This document shows positions 48,438 to 58,597 of a DNA stretch of 64,000 nt, piece by piece. The first letter of the stretch is position 1. Every line of letters begins with the position of its first letter. Source of the DNA: Candidatus Raymondbacteria bacterium RIFOXYA2_FULL_49_16 (GTDB taxonomy: Bacteria; Fibrobacterota; OXYB2-FULL-49-7; XYB2-FULL-49-35); contig MFYT01000107.1 in NCBI GenBank assembly GCA_001789205.1, forward strand, positions 19,707-83,706, in the 5' to 3' direction. Made by a program: the position numbers and the translations under genes. The notes beneath the pieces were generated by a model that saw nothing but the letters and a program-made list of their open reading frames with translations, was not told where the DNA came from and made no database searches.

Positions 48438-50324
48438 ATGTGCGGGATATGCGGCATATATAATTTCAAAGACCGTGCCATTGACCGTGACCTGCTGGGC
48501 GGTATGACGGAAATAATGAGACACCGGGGACCCGATGGCTCGGGTTTTTATTCCCACGGCCCGGTGGGGCTGGGCCACCGCCGCCTGAGCATTATAGATA
48601 TCGAGGGAGGCGGCCAGCCCATGACCAATGAAGACAACACGCTGCAGATGGTATTCAACGGCGAGATTTATAATTATATCGAGTTGGGCGAAACGCTGAA
48701 GAAAAAAGGCCACGTCTTCAGGACATTCTCCGACACTGAGGTGATTGTGCACGCGTATGAGGAAAGCGGCATCGATTGCGTCCGGCAATTCAACGGTATT
48801 TTTGCCTTTGCGCTATGGGATGCCAAACTCGGACAACTCTTTCTGGCGCGCGACCACCTGGGCGTTAAACCGCTCTATTACACGGTGTCCGAGGACGTAT
48901 TTTATTTCGCGTCTGAGATAAAATCACTGCTTGTAAATCCCCGGTGCCGCCGGGAAGTGGACATCGCGGCCCTGGGCAGTCTTTTTACCTACCGGTATGT
49001 GCCGTCACCCGATACCATGTTTTTGGGCATAAAAAAACTGCCGCCAGGCTGCTCCATGGTCGTGGACGCCAGGGAATGCCGCGTCACCCGGTACTGGGAC
49101 CGGACGCCCCAGCACCTGACAGAGTACAATGAGGGAACGCTCATTGAGCAGTATCAGGCCCTGTTCGAAGACGCGGTGCGGCTGCAGCTCCGGAGCGACG
49201 TGCCCGTGGGACTGTTTTTAAGTTCCGGTGTTGATTCGGGCGCGCTCCTTGCCTGTATGCGGAAAAGCACATCAGGCCCCATCCATACCTTTACCATTGG
49301 TTTTGAAGATGGGGAAAAAACCAATGAAACCGCGGATGCGCGGGTCATGGCGCGCCAGTTCGGGGCGGAGCACGACGAGATGACCGTTTCCTCACGCGAT
49401 TATGAAGACTACTATGCCCGTTATCTCTGGGACATTGAAGAACCTGTGGGCAATGAGACCGCGGCCGCCTTTCACTTTGTCAGCCTGCTTGCCAGCCGGA
49501 AGGTCAAAGTAGCGCTGACGGGACAGGGCGCGGACGAGCCCTGGGCCGGGTATCACCGGCATATTGGCGTCAAACTGTCTTCGTTGTACGCAGGATTGCC
49601 GCGATTTCTGACAGAGGGGATCATACGCCCCCTTGTCCAGATGTTGCCCCGGAACGAACGGCTGAAACGCGGCGTTGACGCTCTCTCGGAAAGCGACCTG
49701 CTTTCCCGTTTTACACGGATTTATTCCTTCTATTCCGCGGCCATGAAGAAGAGGCTTTTTATGCCCTGGATCCAGGACATTCTCCATAACGGCGATTCAA
49801 GCGCCGGGGCCGTCCTTCGCCGGTTCCAAGGCGACGTAACCCACCTCGATCCGCTTTCACAGATGCTCTACATTGATACGCGGATGAACCTTCCTGACGA
49901 CCTGCTTATGGTGGGCGATAAGACCTCCATGGCCAATTCGCTTGAGGCCCGGGTCCCGTTTCTTGACTACCGGCTTGTGGAATTCATCGAATCCCTCCCG
50001 TCCCGGCTCAAACTCAGGGGGTTTCAGGGAAAATATTTGCACAAAAAAGCGATGCTGAAATGGCTTCCCCGGGAGGTGGTTTTCCGGAAGAAGAAAGGCT
50101 TCGCCAATCCCATCACCCGATGGCTCAGAGAGAGCATGGCCGGGTATGTGGATGAATGCCTTCTAAGCCAGGATTCGTCAATTGGCCGGTATTTTCAAAA
50201 AGACTATGTTAAAGCCCTTATACACAGCCACGTCTCGGGCAATGAGGACTATATGCGGCACCTGTATCTGTTGATATCGTTTGAACTATGGCACAGGAAA
50301 TTCATTCAGCGGTCGCCCGTATGA
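48438..50324 (+). CDS. asnB: Asparagine synthase (glutamine-hydrolysing) family amidotransferase
   Basis: MCGICGIYNF with N-terminal nucleophile Cys, MRHRGPDGSG, VFNGEIYNYIEL, GLFLSSGVDSGALLA. Confidence 0.93.
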   Translation: MCGICGIYNFKDRAIDRDLLGGMTEIMRHRGPDGSGFYSHGPVGLGHRRLSIIDIEGGGQPMTNEDNTLQMVFNGEIYNYIELGETLKKKGHVFRTFSDTEVIVHAYEESGIDCVRQFNGIFAFALWDAKLGQLFLARDHLGVKPLYYTVSEDVFYFASEIKSLLVNPRCRREVDIAALGSLFTYRYVPSPDTMFLGIKKLPPGCSMVVDARECRVTRYWDRTPQHLTEYNEGTLIEQYQALFEDAVRLQLRSDVPVGLFLSSGVDSGALLACMRKSTSGPIHTFTIGFEDGEKTNETADARVMARQFGAEHDEMTVSSRDYEDYYARYLWDIEEPVGNETAAAFHFVSLLASRKVKVALTGQGADEPWAGYHRHIGVKLSSLYAGLPRFLTEGIIRPLVQMLPRNERLKRGVDALSESDLLSRFTRIYSFYSAAMKKRLFMPWIQDILHNGDSSAGAVLRRFQGDVTHLDPLSQMLYIDTRMNLPDDLLMVGDKTSMANSLEARVPFLDYRLVEFIESLPSRLKLRGFQGKYLHKKAMLKWLPREVVFRKKKGFANPITRWLRESMAGYVDECLLSQDSSIGRYFQKDYVKALIHSHVSGNEDYMRHLYLLISFELWHRKFIQRSPV

Positions 50325-51292
50325 TACAGGATGCCACCATGGACCTCTCCATCATCATCATCAACTGGAAATCAGTTGCATACCTTGAAAAATGCGTCGC
50401 GAGCATTTTCGCGCACACGAAGGACCTGGAGTATGAAGTGATTGTGGTTGACAATGCCTCGGACGACGGGTGCTGTGGAATGCTTGCTGAAAAATACCCC
50501 CGCGTGCGGTGTATTGAAAGCAGCACTAATCTTGGTTTTTCCCGGGCCAATAATCTGGGATACACGTGCGCGCACGGCAAAGCCCTGCTGTTTTTAAATC
50601 CGGATACGGAGGTATACGGACACGCTATCAGGATACTGTATGCCATTCTCATGGCCTCGCCGGCCATCGGGATCGTAGGCGGTAAACTATTAAACCCGGA
50701 CCTGACCATGCAGACAACCTGCGTTCTTCCTTTTCCGACCATAATGGGCCAGGTGTGCGACAGCGAGTGGATTAAACGCATATTCCCGTCGTATCACTCT
50801 TGGGATGCGCCTTCTTCTTTGGATCATCCGCATGGTCCGGTCGAAGTAGAAGCAATTTCCGGGGCATGCATGATGGTGAGGCGGGAAGTGTTTAAAGCGG
50901 TGGGACTTTTCAGCCAGGAGTATTTTATGTACGTTGAGGACGTTGACCTCTGCTTCAAAGCCCGCCGGAACGGATGGATGACGGCCTATATCGGCAACGC
51001 GCGAGTTGTGCATTTTGGGGGAGGGAGCAGCGAGAAAAACCGCCAGGGGAATTTCGCCTCGGTCATGATGCGTGAATCGAACTATTTGTTTTTTCAGAAA
51101 TACCATTCCGCAGGTTATGCCCTGGCCTATCGCGCAATCATGGCCATGACTGCCGCGTTCCGCATGGTCCTGCTGACCTTTGCGCTCCCTGTCTCGGGCT
51201 TTGCCAGGCTGCGAAAATGGTTTGGAATCTTCCGCTGGTCCCTGGGGCTAGAACCCTGGGCTGTAAACCTTCACTCCAGGACACGCGAATAA
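50321..51292 (+). CDS. Glycosyltransferase family 2 (rhamnosyltransferase-like)
   Basis: LSIIIINWKSVAYLEKCVASI, VVDNASDDG, NLGFSRANNLGY, LFLNPDTEV. Confidence 0.9.
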   Translation: MIQDATMDLSIIIINWKSVAYLEKCVASIFAHTKDLEYEVIVVDNASDDGCCGMLAEKYPRVRCIESSTNLGFSRANNLGYTCAHGKALLFLNPDTEVYGHAIRILYAILMASPAIGIVGGKLLNPDLTMQTTCVLPFPTIMGQVCDSEWIKRIFPSYHSWDAPSSLDHPHGPVEVEAISGACMMVRREVFKAVGLFSQEYFMYVEDVDLCFKARRNGWMTAYIGNARVVHFGGGSSEKNRQGNFASVMMRESNYLFFQKYHSAGYALAYRAIMAMTAAFRMVLLTFALPVSGFARLRKWFGIFRWSLGLEPWAVNLHSRTRE

Positions 51293-51293
51293 C

Positions 51294-52757
51294 ATGGGAC
51301 CGATTACTGCTTTGCAGTCTCTTATTAACGGCGCAGGGCTGAAAGCGCGCATGGCCCGCGGCGGATTGTGGATGGGCGGGGGCAATGGCGTGGAGCATGC
51401 GCTGCGGTTTGTCAGAAATATGGTGTTGACGCGCATTCTGGCGCCCGAGGCCCTGGGGCTCATGGCCATCATTTCCTCGGTCACCGCAGCCCTTGAAGCC
51501 TTTGCTGAACTGGGTATCCGGGAAGCCATTGTCCAGAACCCGGCAGGCGACAAGGACACCTATCTGAATAGCGCGTGGTTTTTGTCCCTGATCAGGGCCG
51601 TAGGCCTGTTGGCCGTGGGTATGGCCATTTCACCGTATGTAATCACATTTTACCATATAGAATATCCGGTGATACTCGTCAGAATTGCGCTTCTGGGTAT
51701 TTTGTTCAACGGCCTGATAAGCGCCAGGGCATATGTTGCCTTGAAAAAAATGGATTATAAAAAATGGGTCTTTATATATCAGGGAGGCGGCATTATCGGG
51801 ACACTGACAACGATAGTCCTTGTCTTTTTCATCAGAAATGTTTGGGCCCTTGTCATCGGGTTTGTCGTCGAGGCGGCCATGCGGTGCCTGATTTCGTACA
51901 TATTGTGCCCGTATTTACCCCGCCTCTCATTCAACGCGGAACATACAAAGGCCCTTAAGACCTTTTCGCTGGGTATGTTGGGCCTGCCTGTGTTTTATTT
52001 CATTTTTATGCAGACAGATATCTTTGTGTTGGGCAGGCTCTGTTCCAAGGCGGAGCTGGGTGTTTATAGCATGGCAGCGGTCCTGGCGCAGGCGCCGGCC
52101 CTGCTCATTTCCGTGTTCATCAATCCCATCATGATGCCCGTGTTCTCTGAAATAAACGGCCAGTACGACCGCATTAACCGGATGCTGTTTCAGATCACCA
52201 GGGGGCTCTGCTATGCCTGTTTTCCCGCGCTCGTTTTCTGCGCGCTCTATGCGAAAGACATATTGTCCCTGGTGTATGGGGCCCCCTATGGCGTGGTGGC
52301 GCTTCCTTTTGCATTGATATTTATGTCCACTATTTTGCGGACCTGCAGCGCACCTCTGACAACCCTGTATTTCGCCTCTGGACGGCCCAGACTGCAGCGA
52401 CGTTTTGTCATTATCCGGGCGGCATTGATGGTGGCATTGATCTACCCCCTCACCGTGGCGCTTGGGCTTGCGGGCGCTGCGCTGGCAGGCCTCCTGGCAA
52501 TGGCGATCGCTTATTTTTTCCAGGTATTCCAGTGCCGGCGTATCAGCGGACTGGATGTGACCGGGTATTTTGCGCTTTTCGGCAGGGGAGCCCTGCTTGC
52601 AGCGCCCGTTGCTGTTGTCTGGGGCCTTCTGCCCTCCACCTCTTTGCCGGTTTTTTTACACCTTTCCATGGCAGCGGGCGCTTGTCTTCTTACCTATGGC
52701 ATAGTGTTCGTCTTTTTCCACAGGTTTAGTAATAAAAAACAGGTGTTACCCGTATGA
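51294..52757 (+). CDS. Oligosaccharide flippase (Wzx/MOP superfamily)
   Basis: GGLWMGGGNGVEHALRFVRNMVLTRILAPEALGLMAI; multiple TM helices. Confidence 0.9.
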   Translation: MGPITALQSLINGAGLKARMARGGLWMGGGNGVEHALRFVRNMVLTRILAPEALGLMAIISSVTAALEAFAELGIREAIVQNPAGDKDTYLNSAWFLSLIRAVGLLAVGMAISPYVITFYHIEYPVILVRIALLGILFNGLISARAYVALKKMDYKKWVFIYQGGGIIGTLTTIVLVFFIRNVWALVIGFVVEAAMRCLISYILCPYLPRLSFNAEHTKALKTFSLGMLGLPVFYFIFMQTDIFVLGRLCSKAELGVYSMAAVLAQAPALLISVFINPIMMPVFSEINGQYDRINRMLFQITRGLCYACFPALVFCALYAKDILSLVYGAPYGVVALPFALIFMSTILRTCSAPLTTLYFASGRPRLQRRFVIIRAALMVALIYPLTVALGLAGAALAGLLAMAIAYFFQVFQCRRISGLDVTGYFALFGRGALLAAPVAVVWGLLPSTSLPVFLHLSMAAGACLLTYGIVFVFFHRFSNKKQVLPV

Positions 52758-54091
52758 ATTACCTGTATATCGGCCTGCTTATTGTTCCGCTCATTGTCCT
52801 GTTACACCGCAGGTTCGAATACGGACTCTTTTTTTCCGGTTTTCTGCTGGTCGCCTTGACCACGTATCTTTCCATAAAAACACCGGGAAATCTGCCGAAT
52901 TTAACCATTCACCGTTTAATCCTCATCTGCCTGGTCGCGGTATGGCTTATCGAAAAACGGAAACGCGGTTTTATTCTGGAGAGAAAGACGCTTATAGCGC
53001 CCCTGGCGGCTGTGGCGATTGTCAACTTTATTTCAATGGCCCTGTCAATCGATGTCATGTTCAGTTTCAAGACATACCTTTCGTTCACCCTTGAGATGTT
53101 CCTGTTTTTCGTCGTGATGTCGGCCGGTTTGAAGCAGGCTGAAACCGGTCTGACGCTCGTGAAATTTATGTACGCCGGACTGCTGTTGGCCGCTGTAATC
53201 GGGATCATAGAGAAGAAAACCGGTTTTAATCCGGTTGACGCGTTTTTGCCCGGATATGTCCGCAGGGACATCATGGTCATGGACGTGCTTTCCACCTTTC
53301 CCCACCGCATTCTTTTCGGCACGGGCATGGCAATGGCCATTCCCCTGGCCCTGGGGTTGTCAAGCATCGAATCTGCGCCGTGGAAACGGAACCTCTATCT
53401 GGTTTCGCTGCCTCTGGTGATACTTGCGTGCTATTTCTCGGACAGCAGGGGGCCGTGGGCGGCTGCCGCGGTGGCAGTGGGTTCGATGCTGCTTTTTGGG
53501 TCTGTCGCGATGAAAAGAAAAATAGTACTCTGTTTGGTTGCCGGGATATGTGCGTTGGGCTTGAAGGCAGGGGTCAGGGACACACTCAACGCGAAGCTGC
53601 AGGAGACCAGGGACAAGGATTCGTTCAAGGGACAGACCTATCAATACCGCTGGGACCTCTGGCGCGTGGCGTTTAACGGCATAAAAAGATCGTTAAAAAC
53701 AATGGCGGTGGGGACCGGCGTGGGGACCGGCGAGATCAAGGTCTATACAGCCGTTCTGGCCGGATCGAACGAAGTAATCATGGTCGAAAGCTGGGACAAT
53801 GAATTTGCCGCGACCCTTCTCGAAACCGGGTTTTTGGGTCTTGCCATGGTCCTGGTGCTCCATTTTAGGATTATCGTGAACCTGATCCGGGCGTGGACCG
53901 TTGCAGCGCCCGACAATCGAAACCTTCTGGCCGGAATTGTCGGGGCCATTTTGGCCCAGATTTTCATGATGACAAATGTCAAAATGTTTTCCGCCCAGGT
54001 CAACTACCTGATGTGGGCATTGGTCGCCAGCGGCCTGGCGATCGGTTTTGGCGCGCGCACGCCAGCTGCGGCCGTATCTGTACGAAGATGA
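52754..54091 (+). CDS. O-antigen ligase/polymerase (Wzy-like) membrane protein
   Basis: Polytopic; ACYFSDSRGPWAAAAVAVGSMLLFG and NEFAATLLETGFLGLAMVL are typical Wzy_C-type motifs. Confidence 0.82.
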   Translation: MNYLYIGLLIVPLIVLLHRRFEYGLFFSGFLLVALTTYLSIKTPGNLPNLTIHRLILICLVAVWLIEKRKRGFILERKTLIAPLAAVAIVNFISMALSIDVMFSFKTYLSFTLEMFLFFVVMSAGLKQAETGLTLVKFMYAGLLLAAVIGIIEKKTGFNPVDAFLPGYVRRDIMVMDVLSTFPHRILFGTGMAMAIPLALGLSSIESAPWKRNLYLVSLPLVILACYFSDSRGPWAAAAVAVGSMLLFGSVAMKRKIVLCLVAGICALGLKAGVRDTLNAKLQETRDKDSFKGQTYQYRWDLWRVAFNGIKRSLKTMAVGTGVGTGEIKVYTAVLAGSNEVIMVESWDNEFAATLLETGFLGLAMVLVLHFRIIVNLIRAWTVAAPDNRNLLAGIVGAILAQIFMMTNVKMFSAQVNYLMWALVASGLAIGFGARTPAAAVSVRR

Positions 54092-54101
54092 GGAAGAGCC
54101 T

Positions 54102-55280
54102 ATGGACCATAACATACAGGTGAAGGTCTTCCGGACCTTCGAGGAACTCGAGACCATCCGCGACTTATGGCAGGCCATGGTCCGTCATCCAAACGGTGAT
54201 TTCGATTTTTACTCAACAGTGGTAAAAGCCAGGGCGGAAATCAAGTCTCCGCATGTCTTTGTCCTGTTCCAGGACAACAAGCCCTCCTGCATGTTGATCG
54301 GCCGGATTGAAGAAGCGCCCATGGAGATAAAACTGGGATATTTTGCCGTTGCGCAGCCGCGTCTTTGTCAGCTGACCATGGTGTATGGAGGCGGCGCGGG
54401 GGCCATCGGGGCGCCGGAAGCGGATATATTCCTTAAGTCAATTGGATCGCTTCTCAAGGACCACGCCTTCGAGGCGGTTCTGTTCAATAACTTACGCGCT
54501 GGTTCAGCCCTCCACCAGGCGATACGCAGGAACATCGGTGTTTTAAACAGGGATCATGCGGCGCTTTTGAACCCGCATTGGACCGCGGTAATATCGCGGT
54601 CTCCCGATGATTTCCTTAAAAAAATATCCCGGAACCACCGTTATACCCTGCGCCGCCAGGTACGGCTGTTCGAAACCACATTTGCGGACAAACTCGCCAT
54701 TCGCGTCTATACCCGGGATGAGCAGGTGTCTGTTCTCTGCACGGATGTGGAGCGTATCGCGCAAAAGACGTATCAGCGGGGCATAGGCGCTGGTTTTACG
54801 CATTCTCCTGAGATGGAGGACCGGCTCCATGTCCATGCGCGCGCATCAAGCCTGCGGGGATATGTCCTCTCTATCGAAGGGGTTCCCTGCGCCTTCTGGA
54901 TCGGGACCCTGTACAAGGGCGTGTTTTACCTGGACTTTACCGGATACGACGCGCAGTATCACGCCCATGCGCCCGGTATCTATCTGTTCCTTAAAATGGT
55001 GGAAGATTTGTGCAGTAACACGGCCGCGACCAGTATGGATTTTGGCTTTGGGGACGCGGATTACAAGCGCAGGTTCGGCGATACCCGCTGGGACGAAGTA
55101 TCGGTCATGCTTTTTGAGGGGAGTCTCAAGGGGCTGGCCCTGAATCTGGCCCGGCACCTGACCCTCTCTCTGACCATCTGCATAAACGCGGCCGTATCGA
55201 GCACGATAGTCCGCATGATTAAAAAGAAATGGAGAATGCGCCTTGGAAAGAAACAAAACCTTAAGGCCACACAGGTATAA
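54102..55280 (+). CDS. GNAT/FemAB-like acyltransferase
   Basis: ISRNHRYTLRRQVRLFE, YVLSIEGVPCAFWIGTLYKGVFYLDFTGYD, MDFGFGDADYKRRFGD. Confidence 0.8.
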   Translation: MDHNIQVKVFRTFEELETIRDLWQAMVRHPNGDFDFYSTVVKARAEIKSPHVFVLFQDNKPSCMLIGRIEEAPMEIKLGYFAVAQPRLCQLTMVYGGGAGAIGAPEADIFLKSIGSLLKDHAFEAVLFNNLRAGSALHQAIRRNIGVLNRDHAALLNPHWTAVISRSPDDFLKKISRNHRYTLRRQVRLFETTFADKLAIRVYTRDEQVSVLCTDVERIAQKTYQRGIGAGFTHSPEMEDRLHVHARASSLRGYVLSIEGVPCAFWIGTLYKGVFYLDFTGYDAQYHAHAPGIYLFLKMVEDLCSNTAATSMDFGFGDADYKRRFGDTRWDEVSVMLFEGSLKGLALNLARHLTLSLTICINAAVSSTIVRMIKKKWRMRLGKKQNLKATQV

Positions 55281-55292
55281 GGAGGTGTAATT

Positions 55293-56609
55293 GTGAACCA
55301 CGTATTGAGCGTTATCGTCATTCTTTTGATGGCAGGCGCCTCCCGGGGGGCGGTGTATTACATTGACTTCAACAATGGAAAAGACGGGGCACAGGGGACA
55401 TCAAAGGTAAACGCCTGGAAACACTCCCCGGCGCAGACGGGGTTTGGCGGCCGGTACACGCATGCGGCCGGAGACCGGTTTGTCTTCAAAGGGGGGACAA
55501 TCTGGCCTTCTTCCACGCTTCCCCTTCATATACGTCATAGCGGGACTTGGGAGAAGTATGATGCGTATACGGCCGACAGCACCTGGTACCAGGGCAATTT
55601 CTTTACACGGCCGGTGTTTACCGGAGAACACAGGAAAGTCGCCCTGGTGTTTGCGGAGAACGAATCATGCTTTGTTTTAAACGGCCTTGCGTTTATGGAT
55701 TACGGCGTTGCCGGCGAGTACAATGGCGGCAAAGGGCTGGAATGCAACGGGTGCAGCCGGTACACGATCCAAAACTGCACCATTACACCGAACGCCTGGC
55801 TTGGTCTCTACCTGCATTCTTACAGAGGCATTATGGCCGAGCAGATCATTATTGAAGGGTGCGACATCAGCGCGGCAGGACAGGCCATTGTTATTGCCAC
55901 GGAGGCCGCGAACACTATTTTCAAAGGTGTGCTCATCAGGAACAACAGGATCCACGATCTTTCGTCGCAGATCGCCGGCCCCACGCACGGTGACGGCATT
56001 CACACCTGGAACTCGCCGGATTCCGACCTCTCGCAATATATCACAGACCTGACCATAACCGCCAATGTTTTTGACGGGGATTTTTCCCGCATTGGCCCGG
56101 GGGAAGGGGCAATGACCTCGCTCATTTATCTTACTGATCCGGGAATGTATGCGACTATAAGCGAGAATGTACTCACCTACAGCAAGGCCACCTCATTTGC
56201 GTCTTTGATCTGGGTCCGGAATTTCGATGAGGTCAAGATATACAACAATACCCTGGTCCAGAAGCCGGAGATCGGCGGCATCGGTATCATAGTCGGACAG
56301 GGCCGCGGCAGGCAGCGCACTGTGATAACGAACAATATCATAGACAACTGCCAAAGCGCTTATTATATCTATGCAGACGCTTCCCCCGCGGTAAAAATTG
56401 ATCATAATTGCTGTGTTACAACCAGCCGAGTCATCGGGTATTGGAATGGTGAAGGCAAGGACGCGCAAGCCTGGCGGGCCCTGGGGAACGATCTTTCCGG
56501 CATTTTTTCCTCTAAGAGTTCACTATCGCCCGTTGATTTCCGTCTCCAGTCCGATTCGCCCTGCTTTGACCATGGAATGGGCGCGGGCGGCAGTGGAAGG
56601 ATAGATTGA
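55293..56609 (+). CDS. Secreted right-handed beta-helix protein in the exopolysaccharide locus (possible lyase/epimerase)
   Basis: Signal peptide; YYIDFNNGKDGAQGTSKVNAWKHSP; RYTIQNCTITPNAWLGLYLHSYRGIMAEQIIIEGCDISAAGQAIVI; no T9SS-like tail. Confidence 0.78.
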   Translation: MNHVLSVIVILLMAGASRGAVYYIDFNNGKDGAQGTSKVNAWKHSPAQTGFGGRYTHAAGDRFVFKGGTIWPSSTLPLHIRHSGTWEKYDAYTADSTWYQGNFFTRPVFTGEHRKVALVFAENESCFVLNGLAFMDYGVAGEYNGGKGLECNGCSRYTIQNCTITPNAWLGLYLHSYRGIMAEQIIIEGCDISAAGQAIVIATEAANTIFKGVLIRNNRIHDLSSQIAGPTHGDGIHTWNSPDSDLSQYITDLTITANVFDGDFSRIGPGEGAMTSLIYLTDPGMYATISENVLTYSKATSFASLIWVRNFDEVKIYNNTLVQKPEIGGIGIIVGQGRGRQRTVITNNIIDNCQSAYYIYADASPAVKIDHNCCVTTSRVIGYWNGEGKDAQAWRALGNDLSGIFSSKSSLSPVDFRLQSDSPCFDHGMGAGGSGRID

Positions 56610-56616
56610 TACGCAC

Positions 56617-57915
56617 ATGATAAACAACGTTTGTATTTTAGGGGCGAATTTCGCGACCGGAAACCTGGGCGTGGGCGCGCTTGCCATGGGAACAATCAAA
56701 TGCGTCAATTACGCGCATCCCAAGGCCAGAATATTCATTATGGATTATTCCGTCCGCGGGGATATGTACCATTGCCGGGTCAACGACCGGGTCGTTGATG
56801 TGCCGCTTGTGAACATTCGGTATTCGTGGAAGCTCTTTCTTCCAAACAATATCGTCACACTGCTTGCTCTCGCGTTTTTGGCAAGGATTGCGCCCGGAGA
56901 ACGGCTTGGGCGTTTTATCATCCGGCACAATAGGTGCTTGCGGCAGTTGCGTGAGACGGATCTGGTCGCTTCGTTAGCGGGTGGCGACAGTTTCAGCGAT
57001 ATCTATGGTTTTGGCAGGTTTATCTACGTGATTCTGCCGCAGTTCCTTGCGCTCCTGATAGGCAGGAAACTGGTCCAAATGCCGCAGACAATCGGGCCGT
57101 TTCAAAGGCGGTTTGCCCGGACCATCGCGAAACAGATAGTGCGTCATTCGTACCGCATACTGTCCCGCGACCAGGAGAGCATCAGTGACCTGGCCCTTAT
57201 GGCGCCTGCTGACCAAGGAGAACCACGGCCCGCATTTTGTTATGATCTGGGATTTATCCTTGACCCGGTCAGGCCAGCCAGCAAAACACCCACGGACATT
57301 GAAAAGCTCCGCAAGGACCATGGAAGCGTCTGCGGGATCAATATCAGCGGGCTTCTCATGATGGGTGGATACACGCACAAGAACATGTTCGAACTGGAGA
57401 CTGATTATCGGGACATTGTGTTCGATGTGGTCAATTTTATCCTCTCCCATAAAACCGGTGCGGTCCTGCTTGTGCCGCATGTGCTTGGCAAGAGCGCCGA
57501 ATCCGACGAAACGGCCATTGTCTCCGTATTGGCGGAAATGCGCACGACCCATGCCGAAAGGCTATACTCCGTATCGGGCGCGTACGACCAAAATGGGATC
57601 AAATACATCATTGGCATGTGCGATTTTTTTATTGGTTCGCGCATGCACGCGTGCATTGCCGCGTTGTCGCAGGCCGTTCCCACAATCGGCATCGCCTACA
57701 GCAGGAAATTCTGGGGAGTCATGAAATCCATCGGCATGGAAGGCCTGTGTGTGGACCCGCGTTCACAAAACCCGGGCGAGATACTGCGCCGTATACGGGA
57801 CGCCATGGACAATCGGGCGCAGATTAGGGAGGCTCTTGAAAAAATGATTCCCAGTGTGAAGAAAAGCGTGCTGGAACTTTTCAATACAGACTTTTTTAAC
57901 GAGGTTGACACATGA
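56617..57915 (+). CDS. Polysaccharide pyruvyl transferase family protein
   Basis: CILGANFATGNLGVGALAMGTIKC, LLIGRKLVQMPQTIGPF, ILSRDQESISDLAL, FFIGSRMHACIAALSQAVPTIGIAYSRKF. Confidence 0.88.
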   Translation: MINNVCILGANFATGNLGVGALAMGTIKCVNYAHPKARIFIMDYSVRGDMYHCRVNDRVVDVPLVNIRYSWKLFLPNNIVTLLALAFLARIAPGERLGRFIIRHNRCLRQLRETDLVASLAGGDSFSDIYGFGRFIYVILPQFLALLIGRKLVQMPQTIGPFQRRFARTIAKQIVRHSYRILSRDQESISDLALMAPADQGEPRPAFCYDLGFILDPVRPASKTPTDIEKLRKDHGSVCGINISGLLMMGGYTHKNMFELETDYRDIVFDVVNFILSHKTGAVLLVPHVLGKSAESDETAIVSVLAEMRTTHAERLYSVSGAYDQNGIKYIIGMCDFFIGSRMHACIAALSQAVPTIGIAYSRKFWGVMKSIGMEGLCVDPRSQNPGEILRRIRDAMDNRAQIREALEKMIPSVKKSVLELFNTDFFNEVDT

Positions 57916-58583
57916 AATTACTTTACCCGTTCATCCGCCTGCTGGCGCTGTTGTCTTTTATCTTTCTGGCGGACAGTGCCTGGGCGCAGACAATCCGGTT
58001 CGATTCACTGGGCCAGGGCGACGCTATCCGTATTATTTTTTACCCGGACAGCGGGTCGTTTTTAAACGGAAGGTATCCAATTGACAACGAGGGAAATATT
58101 GTGCTGCCGCTGCTTGGAAAGACCAATATCAGCGCAATGGACGAGAGGGAAATAGTGGGCTTTCTGAACAAGGCGTTTGTGGACCAGTTGCGGTATCCCA
58201 ACGTGCAGATACAGCCGTTGATACGCATAGCGTTTATCGGCGGTTTTCATCAGCCGGGTTTTTATTACCTTGATCCTGGGGCGTCGCTTTGGGCGGCGGT
58301 CGGGACCGCGGGGGGACCGGTACGTGAAGATGGTCTCCACCTCATGAGATGGGAACGCCATGGGGAAATTCTCAGCGAACAGTTGGGACCGGGTCTGGAA
58401 TCCGGCCGCTCACTAAGGGATCTTGGTTTCAAATCAGGCGACCAGATCTGGGTGACCGCACGGCCCAGGCAGCAGGGATGGGATACCTTCAATACAAAGG
58501 TTCTGCCGGGTTTGACCTTCCTGGTTTCTACCCTGACAGCTTCGGTCACACTGTATTTCACCTATCGTTATTTTTACCGGTAA
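57912..58583 (+). CDS. Polysaccharide export (Wza-like, SLBB) protein
   Basis: Signal peptide; YPIDNEGNIVLPLLGKTNISAMDEREIVGFLNKAF, VNVQIQPL-type segment PNVQIQPLIRIAFIGGFHQPGFYYL. Confidence 0.85.
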   Translation: MKLLYPFIRLLALLSFIFLADSAWAQTIRFDSLGQGDAIRIIFYPDSGSFLNGRYPIDNEGNIVLPLLGKTNISAMDEREIVGFLNKAFVDQLRYPNVQIQPLIRIAFIGGFHQPGFYYLDPGASLWAAVGTAGGPVREDGLHLMRWERHGEILSEQLGPGLESGRSLRDLGFKSGDQIWVTARPRQQGWDTFNTKVLPGLTFLVSTLTASVTLYFTYRYFYR

Positions 58584-58597
58584 AGAAGGGAAGACCT

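Noticed and set aside
58349-58597. N-terminal extension of the Wzz-kinase ORF
   Set aside because: Overlaps the Wza-like gene in another frame; ATG at 58598 with upstream purine-rich SD is more plausible.
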